From: Aralia elata
Taxonomy: Eukaryota > Streptophyta > Magnoliopsida > Apiales > Araliaceae
DNA length: 64,000 nucleotides
Assembly: GCA_034770075.1 (NCBI GenBank)
Contig: CM068387.1
Coordinates: 76,323,971-76,387,970, forward strand
Reading direction: 5' to 3'
A program made the position numbers and the translations under genes. Of the stretch, positions 35,769 to 46,636 are shown one piece after another (within the stretch, counting starts at the first letter, position 1; each line of letters starts with the position of its first letter). The notes under the pieces were generated by a model, which did no database searches, had not been told where the DNA came from, and saw only the letters and a program-made list of their open reading frames with translations.

Positions 35769-36871
35769 CTGTACATATTTCAAGTCTAATTTATTGAACA
35801 TGTAAACTCAGTTTTCCTAAAAACAAGTGATTATGCTTTGTCAAAGTACCAAGGGCTCCAAGCAATAACAGGGTATGCCATATATTGAATCATAAGAGAA
35901 CAAATAACAGGAAACTTTTTGTAACACACTTAATGGAATCTATTTATGTATTTGTGTGTTCTAAAGCATAATTTACGAATACAAAACAGGCAATAGAAAT
36001 ATATGTAAATAGAGCAAATAAGTCATTTTTTACGTAATATAAATCCATCCCCAAAATAAAATTTTGCAATACCACAGTGAACTTTAATTAGCCTTTAACT
36101 TTAAATAGTATAAACCACCACACATCACGTACATGAATTAGAATAAGCCAGAACACTTATATTGAATGTTATAATGTTTGGCCCTTAATTTATTATACAA
36201 CTATAGAGATGAAACTATCAATACACTGGAAGTTGAGGACTTTTTGCACCAACCATTCCATTGCTACCACTTCACATCTGCTATATGCATTGCTTCCTAC
36301 ATAGAATGTCCTTTGACGCACACTGAAAATTAACAATAAAATTTATAGTTGAATTTCCACTCAAGAAGAAACCATCAGTAACTTTAGATTTCAATCTTAT
36401 TAGTTACATATTGTCATGTACTTCCTTACCAGAGAGAAATATTTACAAGTCCTAGATGGAGTATAGATTCCAGCAGTCAGGCTCTCGGCCTATTTCTCAT
36501 TCTATGTTCATTCATAATCTTTGACACCTTATTAGAGCCAAAAGACATTGAACTTTGCTTATGCAGTTATGCAAATAATTCTTTTTAAGATCATAGAACT
36601 GTGCTTTGCCATAAAATTACCTACACTACCATTTGGAATAAGACATCAAGAACAACGATCCTTTCCCAACCAATTAATTCTCTTAAATTCCAATTATAAG
36701 CAAACCCAATTCCAAAATTTATGCATAAATGATCTAATACACAATTTAGATTGTCTTACAAATGTTCAAAAATAGTCTTTTATCAGAAAAATTAATCACT
36801 ATGACAGTCATTTTACATCAAAATATTCTAGAATCAATAAGACACAAAGATCTTACCAAACACAATCAATC

Positions 36872-37111
36872 TTATCTCACCATGTCCCTGCTCTTAGGCC
36901 ACGGAACTGGAACTTTATATCCCCGTGGAATCGGAATCAAACACCGAGAACTGGGGTTAGGGCAATGTCGCTCCTTGTGCTCCATATGCCTCCTCCATTT
37001 CAGTGCCTTAATGGCCTTCAAGTTATCCAAGCAGGGTATGTAATCAACCGCCACAGAACCCGCGCATTTCCTCCATTTCAGATCGGCCACTTTAGTCGTC
37101 GCATTGGGCAA
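36872..37111 (-). pseudogene. Captured fragment of a PMT (DUF248) Golgi methyltransferase
   Basis: 80 codons including DYIPCLDNLKAIKALKWRRH, then MEHKERHCP, SSRCLIPIPRGYKVPVPWP and KSRDM. These correspond to the start of the methyltransferase domain of plant PMT proteins (quasimodo-type, Golgi, pectin-related), where YIPCLDN..., HRERHCP and the P-KGYK-P--WP-SR motif are invariant. The SAM-binding core is missing. The segment ends GGGACATG|GTGAGA, a possible donor. The frame is open upstream into a Pro/Ser-rich leader. As part of element B it is a captured 5' exon. Confidence 0.85.
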
Positions 37112-37129
37112 AACGGCAACGCGTGAAGC

Positions 37130-37450
37130 CAGTGCGCTAGGGTTTGGGACCGTTGTCGCACTGGGAGGTGGCGGTGGTGATGAATCGGCGAAAGGCAGCG
37201 GCGGAGAAGATAAAGAGACGGAATTATTTTTATTCAGTAACCTTGGCTACAAAGTCAAAATGAAGATAGAAGGAAAACTGGAGAGAGAAGGATAAATGAA
37301 GAGAAAACCAAAAGAGAGAAAGGAAACTGAAGAGAGGGAACGAAAGTGACGAGCACGGAGAACAAAAGAACCCTAACTCACGACGGCAGAGAGAGAGAAA
37401 GAACGAAATTGAGAGAAAGAGGATATGTCTTTTAATTTTAAGTGTTCACT
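37130..37450 (-). other. Leader-like CT-rich segment of element B
   Basis: On the minus strand the sequence between the subterminal repeats and the PMT exon is rich in CTCTCTTTC and CCGCCACC motifs. It resembles a 5' UTR and the start of a plant gene, probably captured with the PMT exon. Confidence 0.4.
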
Positions 37451-37657
37451 TGAGCTCCGTGTTTTTTAGATAGATAACGTTTTTAAAAAAAAACGTTATC
37501 TAGTTAAAACAAAAAAAATGCCCTTTTAAATACATAACGTTTTCTCATATATATCTACAACGTTTTGTTAAAAAAACGTTGTGTAAAAATATACCATAAC
37601 GTTTTTTATAAAAATGTTATGGTTTTAGTGTTGTCTATTTACTATTTTGTAGTAGTG

Positions 37658-38250
37658 ACAATCCTAGCTTAACAAATTAATTTGGAAACTAAATCCTAAC
37701 TTACCAAATTAATTTGGAAACCAAATCCTAACTAATAAACAATAAGGAAATTAAATCCTACTTATCAAACATTCTAATTACATTAGGAATCTAAAACATG
37801 CTGAAAATACCCTAATAATTAAGGAAATCCGCGTCCAAATTTGAATTAGAAATCTGAAGCCTTCCTCCATTTGGAATTAGAAATCCATTAATTGTTAGGA
37901 ACCCATTAATCCGTGGAGAACAAAATCAGCTAGTTGTCTACTTGGAAATCGCGTGGTCCACATGATATAGGAAGCTAATATGTTAAGTCATTAATATGTA
38001 AATGTTAAGTCCTGAATATGCTAGGAAACTCGCGTGATTGGCTGATTAGAATTGGAATGTCCGTTGCCCCCATGCGAATTTGCTAGAATATAAATTGCCA
38101 CATGAATTGATTAAAATTGGCCTTGAATTGAACTCTATTTTGAGCATCTTTGAATAAACTTCAACCCAAATATTTAAAATCGTTTGATAAATCCATGGGA
38201 CTTGAGTTGAGTTATTAAGGTTTGATGTGAGCCTGATCAGGATTGTATCA
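37658..38250 (-). repeat. 3' LTR of the Gypsy-like element, second segment
   Basis: Starts with the duplicated ACA of the inserted element and aligns with about 42142-42733. It ends GGATTGTATCA, next to the polypurine tract at 38251-38263. Confidence 0.93.
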
Positions 38251-38960
38251 TTCCCCTCCTCTTCAAAAGGATTTGTCCTCAAATCTAGCATCCACACCTC
38301 TCGAAAAGGATTTGTCCACAAATCTGACCCTATATCAAAACAAACTAAGTTAGAATCACCAAACAAAACATAACCACGCGTCTCACCCGGCAAATTAAAT
38401 GTATAAGCAACATCAGCAATGTAAGTCCAAATTTGAAAAGTTCCAATTCCTCTAGGATCAAATATCAGTATGTAGAACCCTTCACGTTGCACATCCGTCC
38501 ATCGACGACTCCCTGGATCAAAAGACAATCTGATGATCTCGTCCATCCATAAATATATCCATTGACGAATACCCGGATCAAAAATGATTCTTATGATCTT
38601 GATCATTCGCACCAACATCCATTCCATTGCACCTGGATCAAATAACAATCTTTGAAACTTCCCATGGCGCAATTGCAAACATACTTGAATTCCTGAATTA
38701 AACACAAAACAAAACAAATCAACATGTTCCTTTTGTCTAATCACAAAGAAATCAAACAATTCAAATTCACATGTATAGTCTACTAGAACAATATTCAAAA
38801 CACTTCCCTGTAGACCCTCAATGCATTGTCTGAATGGATTTATCCAACGATCCATGCTTTTCTCCTCAATGAGTAAGAATTCATCTCGAATATGCAAAAC
38901 AAAATCAACCTTTCTCTTTCCATCGACATTAACAAATTCAAAATCAAGTAATGGCATCAA
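38046..38960 (-). CDS. Open frame with FDPG repeats in the Gypsy-like element, function unknown
   Basis: 304 codons. The middle (about residues 105-170) has four copies of a 20-residue unit with FDPG (LLFDPGAMEW, IIFDPGIRQW, LSFDPGSRRW, and a changed FDPRG). On the DNA the word GGATCAAA recurs at an exact spacing of 60 bp (38455, 38515, 38575, 38635). Later it has LRTNPFEEEGND, similar to the end of plant Gypsy polyproteins just before the polypurine tract; the frame then runs on into the LTR. I do not recognise the FDPG segment as a known domain. Confidence 0.45.
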   Translation of the reverse strand: MMPLLDFEFVNVDGKRKVDFVLHIRDEFLLIEEKSMDRWINPFRQCIEGLQGSVLNIVLVDYTCEFELFDFFVIRQKEHVDLFCFVFNSGIQVCLQLRHGKFQRLLFDPGAMEWMLVRMIKIIRIIFDPGIRQWIYLWMDEIIRLSFDPGSRRWTDVQREGFYILIFDPRGIGTFQIWTYIADVAYTFNLPGETRGYVLFGDSNLVCFDIGSDLWTNPFREVWMLDLRTNPFEEEGNDTILIRLTSNLNNSTQVPWIYQTILNIWVEVYSKMLKIEFNSRPILINSCGNLYSSKFAWGQRTFQF

Positions 38961-39056
38961 TGGAATTGAAAGATCACAACCAACTTCATAAGATGAAAAC
39001 TCAATAGCATATTGACGATGATCACAAACAAACTCAACAAGTGCTAAAGAATTTTC

Positions 39057-40265
39057 TTAAGCATTGACAAAAATAAGAATATCATCAAAACAGATATTAA
39101 CAAATTTTTCCATGAAAGAATGTAAAATATGATTTAACATGAAAACATTTAATGCATTAGTTAATCCCAACGATTTAACTAAACATATATGTAAACCATA
39201 TCTTAATCCAATCCGATGATAATCACTTTTCAACCCAATACCAAATTCTTTTCCATTCAAGACAGTTTTCTCAAAATCATGCAATGATAACAACTCTAAT
39301 GGAAAGAAATTACTAAATGATAGCAAATCATGCAATGAAGATTTCTCTACTGAAGAATCATAATCACTACCATTATCAATTAACGACATGTCATGTAAAG
39401 ATTGATTAACATCAAAACCTAATTCAACATGTGAATGAAAAACCCTAAAATGAGTTTCATGCAAGCACAAACGATGAAAACAAGAATACCCACAATAATC
39501 ACTAGAATAAATTCTACGAAGATATGCACTTTGACAATGAGAATTTACCAAATGATAGTAGGAATATTGACAATGAGAATATAACGCATGCTCATAAACT
39601 AACTCGACAAATATCAAATATCCTTCATAGTTTATGATAAAGACGATTCTACCGTCAAAATAGCTAACGACAAATTTATCCATGGAAGCATGTAAAACAT
39701 GTTTTAAATAACTTATGAAAATACTAGATGCATTAGTTAATCTAACAGAAATAACTATCCACCTATACAATTCACGTGTTAACAAAACTTTCCATTTATC
39801 ACAATATCTCATGCTAATTTGATTAGACATTATCATCACATGGTCATCATCAAATGTAGATAAGACACAAGTACTATGCAATTTATCAAACATATTATCT
39901 AAGAAAAGAAAATAACAACGATACTTGTTTACCAATTGAAAATTAACGCACAAGCTCGATGTCTTATCCTCCTCAGGTATTATGATTTCATGAACGACAC
40001 ATGCACTCATGACTTCATCCACGATACCCGCCTTGATGAAGATGGGCTCCATCAATTCTCCAACCCGTCGTTGTAACTCCGTTGTCTCATCGGGAATACT
40101 ACAAGCTGGCCGATACGGAATGATAGCTCGGGGTATGTCATCAACAACCTGTACAAGAGACAAAACAGAACTAGACAAAGAAGAGTTATTTTTGTTAGTA
40201 TTCAAAAGCGTCGTCTTGTACAAATGTACAGTCATTGGCTTTTCAAAATACAACTCACTTTTCAA
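39057..40265 (-). pseudogene. Open frame with two decayed reverse-transcriptase segments
   Basis: 402 codons. Residues about 45-210 align by eye with Gypsy RT: the entry segment (IPYRPACSIPDETTELQRRV), LDNMFDKLHSTCVLS where LDDMLDQL..VFSKIDL is normal, then LTNASSIF and FVVSYFDGRIV in place of the FDD box. Residues about 335-402 repeat the second half of the same domain (KSDYHRIGLR, LTNALNVFMLNHILHSFMEK, FDDILIF). The first copy has lost both catalytic Asp positions; the second keeps FDD but lacks the upstream half. The frame is nevertheless open throughout, which is odd for a simple pseudogene. Confidence 0.65.
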
Positions 40266-40297
40266 CTCACTCTCCTCTCTTTTTTCACTCTTACTCT

Positions 40298-40657
40298 CTA
40301 CTGTTTCTTTCTCTCGTTTATTTTTACTCTCATTCTTTTTATTCTCTCGTTTTCTTTCATTCTTTTTTTCACACTTTTCTTTTTCACACTCAATCTTTTT
40401 TTCAATTTATTTTCACTTTCTTTTTGTCGTTTACTTTCACTTGTATTTTCTTCCTCGGGATCACGGACTTCATCTTGAACATTAGAATCTAACAACTCTC
40501 CTTGGACTGCATATTCTATTATCTCTTCTTCCACCTGCCTCAATTGATCTTGCTCCTTTTGCGCATGTCGGGCGTTTTGTAATTGCTTCGCCATCTTTCT
40601 AAATGATCCCATGACTTCTTCTTTTTTTTCCTCGGAAAATACTGGTTCCCTATACAC
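40298..40657 (-). CDS. Charged, coiled-coil-rich open frame of the Gypsy-like element
   Basis: 119 codons, first acidic (EEEIIEYAVQGE, DPEEENTSE) and then strongly basic with KK(R/S)VKKR-type runs. The composition suggests a coiled coil and a nucleic-acid-binding tail. It may be the remains of the C-terminal Gag region. The antisense frames across it are Phe/Ser-rich shadows. Confidence 0.4.
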   Translation of the reverse strand: MYREPVFSEEKKEEVMGSFRKMAKQLQNARHAQKEQDQLRQVEEEIIEYAVQGELLDSNVQDEVRDPEEENTSESKRQKESENKLKKRLSVKKKSVKKRMKENERIKRMRVKINERKKQ

Positions 40658-40744
40658 CTTAGGAGTGTCTCGTGATTGTCTCTGATGCGAATCTCCATGC
40701 CTATAATCCTTCCTTTCATCATCCCAATTTGATCGCCTTGAAGG

Positions 40745-41077
40745 TTAATCGACATATCTTAGAGTTGCATACTCTTTCCTCTTGCTAGGCTGTATTGGGG
40801 CATACCGCTTTCTCATCACGGTTTTCAACTCTTTCCATGTATCGATCGGATGTTCTCCACATCTTCTCCTTTCACGTTCAAATTGAGCCCACCATGTAGC
40901 TGCTTGACCGAAAAAATCTTGAACTGCAAGTTTGAACTTCTTGTGCTCAGAATAATTATGATAGCCAAACTCTCGTTCCTTCCTTTCCTCCCAACTCAAA
41001 TAAGCTTCTGGATCCGCTCTACCTTGAAAAGATCTCTTTTGCCACTCATAATTATTTTCACAATTATATCCATACAT
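40745..41077 (-). CDS. Gag-like frame of the Gypsy-like element
   Basis: 110 codons. FQGRADPEAYLSWEERKERE, then YSEHKKFKLAVQDF and AATWWAQFERERRR followed by WKELKTVMRKRYAP form the core of the retrotransposon Gag (capsid) family of plant Gypsy elements. It stops after LRYVD, where the family normally continues, so the protein is a short or truncated capsid. No zinc knuckle follows. The start is just downstream of the primer-binding site and leader. Confidence 0.75.
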   Translation of the reverse strand: MYGYNCENNYEWQKRSFQGRADPEAYLSWEERKEREFGYHNYSEHKKFKLAVQDFFGQAATWWAQFERERRRCGEHPIDTWKELKTVMRKRYAPIQPSKRKEYATLRYVD

Positions 41078-41678
41078 GATTACTGCAAAACAAGGGTTAG
41101 TAGATAAAGAAAATTTTCCTCACACACTCCCTTACGTGTTTCGCTCAAACAGTATATCCCACAATTATGAAATGCTCGTGTATCACTCTATTGGCTTTTA
41201 CCCTCAATTATTCTCACACTCTTGCCTTTTACCACTCTAATTCTCTCTTATAGGTTCTTTTTGAATTCACCAAATAAATATCACAGTTTCTTTTTAATTC
41301 AATAAGAACTTATCACGAAACAAAATATAGCAAGTGTGACGTCCGATAACCACCAAAATTTTACGATCACCAATTAGAATCCTCTTAAGTGAAATCCCAA
41401 TATCCTCAAATTTCACAAATTCCAACAATAGAACTAAATGATAGCTTCTTCAATATAATCCCAATATTCACAAAACTTATGAAACCCAAGCAATTGCAAT
41501 AATAATAATTTTTTTCCTTTTTTTTGTACTCACGATTTTTTTTTGCACTCACGAATTTTTTTTTTCACGAATCTCACTTTTTTTTTCTATTTTTTTTGAA
41601 CTTTTTTTTTCAATATATATTCAAACACGAAAAAATAAAGGATAAGTAACTCGCTAGGAACTTAGCTTTGATACCAAA

Positions 41679-42733
41679 TGATGGACTCCACGACACGCTT
41701 GCGTGAGGTGGTCGTCGCCCGGATCGTTTCTAGCAAAGTTGAACGGTGGATAGCTTGCAACACCTTAACCCCTCGCCTATATGTAGACGGTAATCTTGGT
41801 ACAATTGCTCACCTTGGAAATCTGCGTTGAATGAACACCAACGACACCTTGACCCCTCGCTTATATGTAAGCGGTAATCTCGGTACAATCGACGATTAGT
41901 ACGGTAGAAGACGCCACACACAACTATGTATTGTTGTATGATAAGTCAAACTTGAATCTCAAAAGAAAAACTAGAAATAACCTAGGAATTCTTCAAAGAA
42001 CCAAAAGTAGAGAATAATCTCACAAATAATTGTATTGAACAAATCTGATTGAAGTATATCAAGTACATCATCTATGTCCCCTATTTATACTACTCAAAAG
42101 TAATTCTAATCCTAATAGGAATTATAAAATCAACTGGAAACACAATCCTAGCTTAACAAATTAATTTGGAAACTAAATCCTAACTTACCAAATTAATTTG
42201 GAAACCAAATCCTAACTAATAAACAATAAGGAAATTAAATCCTACCTATCAAACATTCTAATTACATTAGGAATCTAAAACATGCTGAAAATACCCTAAT
42301 AATTAAGGAAATCCGCGTCCAAATTTGAATTAGAAATCTGAAGCCTTCCTCCATTTGGAATTAGAAATCCATTAATTGTTAGGAACCCATTAATCCGTGG
42401 AGAACAAAATCAGCTAGTTGTCTACTTGGAAATCGCGTGGCCCACATGATATAGGAAGCTAATATGTTAAGTATTAATATGTAAATGTTAAGTCCTGAAT
42501 ATGCTAGGAAACTCGCGTGATTGGCTGATTAGAATTGGAATGTCTGTTGCCCCCATGCGAATTTGCTAGAATATAAATTGCCACATGAATTGATTAAAAT
42601 TGGCCTTGAATTGAACTCCATTTTGAGCATCTTTGAATAAACTTCAACCCAAATATTTAAAATCGCTTGATAAATCCATGAGACTTGAGTTGAGTTATTA
42701 AGATTTCATGTGAGCCGGATCAGGATTGTATCA
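41679..42733 (-). repeat. 5' LTR of the Gypsy-like element
   Basis: Plus strand TGATGGACTCCACG...GGATTGTATCA. It differs from the other LTR at few positions, which implies a fairly recent insertion. A 63-codon open frame (41730-41921) has a twin at 24791-24982 in the other LTR and is not a gene. Confidence 0.93.
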
Positions 42734-42738
42734 GAACC

Positions 42739-44171
42739 TGTGCGAAATACGAGCTAAATATATCCAATTAATACTACCCAACCAAATGTCAAACGAAAGT
42801 GTACCAAACAAAACAAGTAAACATTAATTAAGCAAAACTAAAGTGTCTCAAAAGTTTTATCATCCACGTCGAACGTACCAACACAAATCAAATTACCAAA
42901 GTTTCAATCCAACCAGCAAACCAAAAATAAATATACCAAAACAAACCAAATTCTTAAGTTTTTAAAAACTGGAAATAAAATTTCGTGCATCGTCTCCATC
43001 ATCAGCAATACAACCAGAAATTAATTATCGTTGCCTTTACATTTGAGTTCCAAGTTGAACTTCTACATTGCCTCGTCATCAGCCTAAATAATCAAAAGAA
43101 ATATTAATTAGTTCATGAAAATTGTGTAAGTTTGTATTATTTAATTGTATAGTAAAATTTGAATTAACTTATTATACATCATAACCCTCAACTCTACCGT
43201 AAGTCAGTCACCGTGATTTTTAGTGATTTTAGGTCATTGGCATCTTATTAATATATATGAAAATGAAATACATTATGTGTTCTCTAAGATGGGTCGTTTT
43301 AGAAATGCTAAAATTTTCTAAATGCTGGATTTTATCTTTACTCTCATTTTCCCCTTATTTCTCCATTATTTATGTGTACTTATATATGGAGTAATGCTAG
43401 GGATTTTAATTTTTTTTTTAATCTCAAATGAGTCTCAATGACATGAAATTAAATATTATAATGATAATTTATGACATAGTCAATCACATGAGGTCTACTC
43501 AACTAATGTTATGGTGACACTTCACCTGAGACTAAAAATTTGAGACCCATAACATCACTCTTATATATAACTAGCTCATGATCTTGTGCAAAGTACGAGT
43601 ATTTTTAATAAAATTACTGTATTATATATACTTTTTGGAATTATATTAGACTAATATATTAATTATAAGAATAATAGATTAATATTATATTGTGTATAAT
43701 GATTTTTGTACAAAAATTATTTTCTTCAAAAATATATTATTTAACTAATAATGTATAACTACTTATAATGAAAATTGAATAAATTTAAAAATCTTTAATA
43801 ATAGTTCATTTGTTTATATAATATAAGTGGTAGTATTCATCTTTAAATTAATTATTTATTTGGTCATGTATTCATATATTCATCTATTTATGTGATAGGT
43901 AAAAATTCTTATTTAAAATCAAATAGCTATACTTATATAATAATTATTTTCTAATTAAATATTATTGTTATCAAGAATATGAATTTTAAAGAAAATTAAA
44001 TACTAACTAATTAAAAAATAAATGTGAATAAAGAGATAATGGTAAGTAGATAATAATTATAATAAGAATGTCGATAAAAAGATTTTGAAATTAAATAATA
44101 GATGAAAAAATAATTTTTTTCTCTAAATTTTAGTGTCAAAGGACCATTCTTAAATTTTAGTTTTGATATAT

Positions 44172-44268
<97 letters not shown>

Positions 44269-45015
44269 GCTGGTGAAGTTCCCAAAAATTATCCCTAGCA
44301 AATCTTTTCCCCCTTTAGGTAGTTTTAAAAAATCATTTTGGCCAGAAATTTTTAACGATATTTTTGATAATAATTTAAACCAAACAATGAATCAAAGAAC
44401 AAAATGAGTTCACAATACGTTAACCAGCGACAACACTTATAATTGAAAGAACATCACCATACAAAATTTCTCTCGCGCTAACTTATTACATGCCCTCATG
44501 GAAGTAGTACGTACAACATATATATGTATATGCTGTGGCTAATATTATAGTAAAGTCTTGACTCAATGAAGTACGCAAGCTTCCATCACAGACCTATGTA
44601 TGGTTTGTTCCACGTACATTGCAATTCGTAGGGTAGCAATTTATGGTAACCGTGCTATAGAATCACTAGCTCCTTTCCTACATTTGCCTTGAGTCTCCAA
44701 TACTTAATTTTTTGCACCCAGTGCATTTTTTTTATTGAGAATTTTCAGGGTCTTGCATTAAGAGAGTGAGAAAGAAGGACAATATTTATAGAAATAGAAA
44801 AATAGAGGTGGGAAGATAATTCTGGATAGAGAAGTTGCGGAGTTGTATTATAGTATACATTTATTGTGAATAGAATAATGGCTTAGTTCTAACATTGTCA
44901 ATAGGAAAAGAATTAATCTGCAAAATGGCCATCAACTTGAATGATTTACCAAAGTCATTGGAGCTGCAACAAATTAAAATGTGACTTTTTCCATTGCAAA
45001 GAAACTAAAAGCCTT
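42739..45015. other. Intergenic AT-rich sequence, no gene seen
   Basis: No coding or transposon edge is recognised. It includes the (TA)n(GA)n microsatellite listed separately. Confidence 0.5.
44166..44264. repeat. Compound (TA)n(GA)n microsatellite
   Basis: About 33 TA units with one interruption run to 44232, then about 16 GA units. The 96-codon minus-strand frame across it is a translated repeat. Confidence 0.95.
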
Positions 45016-45019
45016 GCCT

Positions 45020-45966
45020 GCCTGCTGATTCCTATAAAGTTTGTATTTATAGAGTTTCCTATAAACATCGCAAAGTAAATGAAGAAGCCTACACTCCTCG
45101 ATTAATATCAATTGACCCTCTTCACCACGGAAAAAGCCTATTGCCAGCCATGGAATCATACATGTGTAGATGCCTACAGAGTTTCATGTTAAGGTTTGGA
45201 CTTACCTTAGAGCATTTGGTTAAATTTGCTACTGATCAAGAAAGTTTTGTTCGTGACTGTTATGAAGATACCATTGATTTTAAGCCCCAAAAATTATCAG
45301 AAATATTTGATTTTGTTGGATGGTGTTTTTATAGTTGAGCTCTTCCTGAGGAACCATTTTAGTCATATGAGGGACCGGGCTGATTTAATTAATTAGTATT
45401 TGAAAATCAACGGGTACAGAACGATATATGTATTGCATGACATGCATATATATTTTTACTAGAGAATTGACTCAGCTCCCTCCCTATGAGTTTCACCAAC
45501 GGACTATACTATATATTCAAATTATATAGTGGATAGTTGTTTTTTAATCTTACGTATAAATATTAATTTTAAGGATGCAGAAATCACGAGGGGTCATGAA
45601 TTGACAGAATATTGTAAACACAAGGCATTTAGTGGAGTTCTTGACAATATTGGGTAAAGTGTAAAGTTATTGACAATAAATAAACTGGGTGAGAGTCAAC
45701 AAGTGGCTGACCTGTACGTTTAACAATCTTTCCAAGGAAATTGTGCTGGAGCAGTTTAACTTCTATTTTGCCGGACTCCTTAAAGATCTGAACGCATACA
45801 GAAAACCCTATTGGACAGAAGGGAGACAAGTCTGGTCAGATTAGATGGAAATATTTATAAGTAAATATTTCAGCAATATATGGACTGTATGTCATCTCTC
45901 TTTCTGCTGGAAGTTTGCTGCTGCTGCTCACCATTGCACAAATAGTACGTTTTCAGCTCTACAATT
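45020..45966 (+). pseudogene. Decayed DUF247/UPF0481 gene
   Basis: The N-terminal part is readable: CIYRVSYKHRKVNEEAYTPR, then LISIDPLHHGKSLLPAMESY, MCRCLQSF and ESFVRDCYEDTIDF. This is the conserved start of plant DUF247 proteins (RKVNE-AYTP--ISIGPLHHG, AME-HK-RYLQ, R-CY-E-I-L). A stop follows at 45336. A separate piece at 45868-45966 (YVISLSAGSLLLLLTIAQIV, then RFQLYNYNS) matches the single membrane segment and short tail that end these proteins. The middle, including the usual catalytic-like core, is not recognisable. DUF247 genes have roles proposed in self-incompatibility and defence, but this copy cannot work. Confidence 0.72.
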
Positions 45967-46136
45967 ATAATAGCTAGGTGTACATGAACTCGAGTGAGTC
46001 TCTTTACTCAAATAAGCTATTTAGGTTCTTCTTGTATGTGTTAGGTCATCTTCTCATGTAATCTAGTCATTCTCTTTTGTCATCCTATATTTCTTTCCAC
46101 TTGTACCACATAACATCTGGTCGGCAGATGACAGTT

Positions 46137-46605
46137 TGTTGGAATATTGGTTAAAATTAAATAATACATGAAATGTCTTTTGCATGCGGTGGAGGGGAAC
46201 ATTCTTCACATGTGAAAAGGTGGTGCATGTTCTGTGGAAAAAGAGAGAGTATGCATGTGTGTGTATACGCTGTAAAGGAAAAGAAAAGGTAGGAAAAGTT
46301 AGTGAAATGTTAGGTGGCATAGGAAGGAAAATGAGGAATTCATTGGACTATTGTAGCAAGTGGAAGTCATACCGGCATGCTACATGAGAAAGAAAGAAAA
46401 TGTACTTCACATGTGAACATGTTCTATGGAAAAGAGAGAGTATGCATGTGTGTATACGCTGTAAAAGAAAAGAAAAGGTAGGAAAAGTTAGTGGAATGTT
46501 AGGTGGCATAGGAAGGAAAATGAGGAATTCATTGGACTATTGTAGCAAGTGGAAGTCATACGGGCATACTACATGAGAGAGAAAGAAAATGTAAGGCTTT
46601 TAGCC

Positions 46606-46636
<31 letters not shown>

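Larger units (their letters stand above)
25206..37657 (-). mobile_element. Non-autonomous CACTA-like element B carrying fragments of at least three genes
   Basis: Ends are CACTACTACAAAACAGTAAA (left) and, inverted, CACTACTACAAAATAGTAAA (right). The flanking ACA (25203-25205 and 37658-37660) is a 3-bp duplication; the intact LTR at 42138-42150 shows the empty site. Subterminal AACGTT palindromes and the end sequences match element A in reverse. No transposase is present. In the minus direction it holds a leader-like region, a PMT methyltransferase exon, a calmodulin exon (split by an LTR element), a COQ9 exon and one more exon. Its own length without the LTR element is about 3.5 kb. Confidence 0.87.
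24740..42733 (-). mobile_element. Degenerate Gypsy-like LTR retrotransposon, host of a nested 12.5-kb transposon
   Basis: The two LTRs (24740-25205 plus 37658-38250; and 41679-42733) are about 1055 bp and near-identical. The element is flanked by a perfect 5-bp duplication GAACC (24735-24739 and 42734-42738). Minus orientation is shown by the primer-binding site (TTTGGTATCAAAGC, 41665-41678) next to the right LTR and a polypurine tract (AAGAGGAGGGGAA) next to the left LTR. The 3.4-kb interior has a gag-like frame, a basic/acidic coiled frame, a frame with two RT remnants, and an FDPG-repeat frame. No integrase or RNase H is visible, so it needed helper proteins. Confidence 0.9.

Noticed and set aside
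40009..40485. Plus-strand frames rich in Phe, Ser and Leu
   Set aside because: They are the antisense of the Lys/Glu-rich frame of the Gypsy-like element and of a CT-rich tract; no independent evidence of coding.
44011..44301. 96-codon frame with long Tyr-Ile and Ser-Leu runs
   Set aside because: It is a translation of the (TA)n(GA)n microsatellite.
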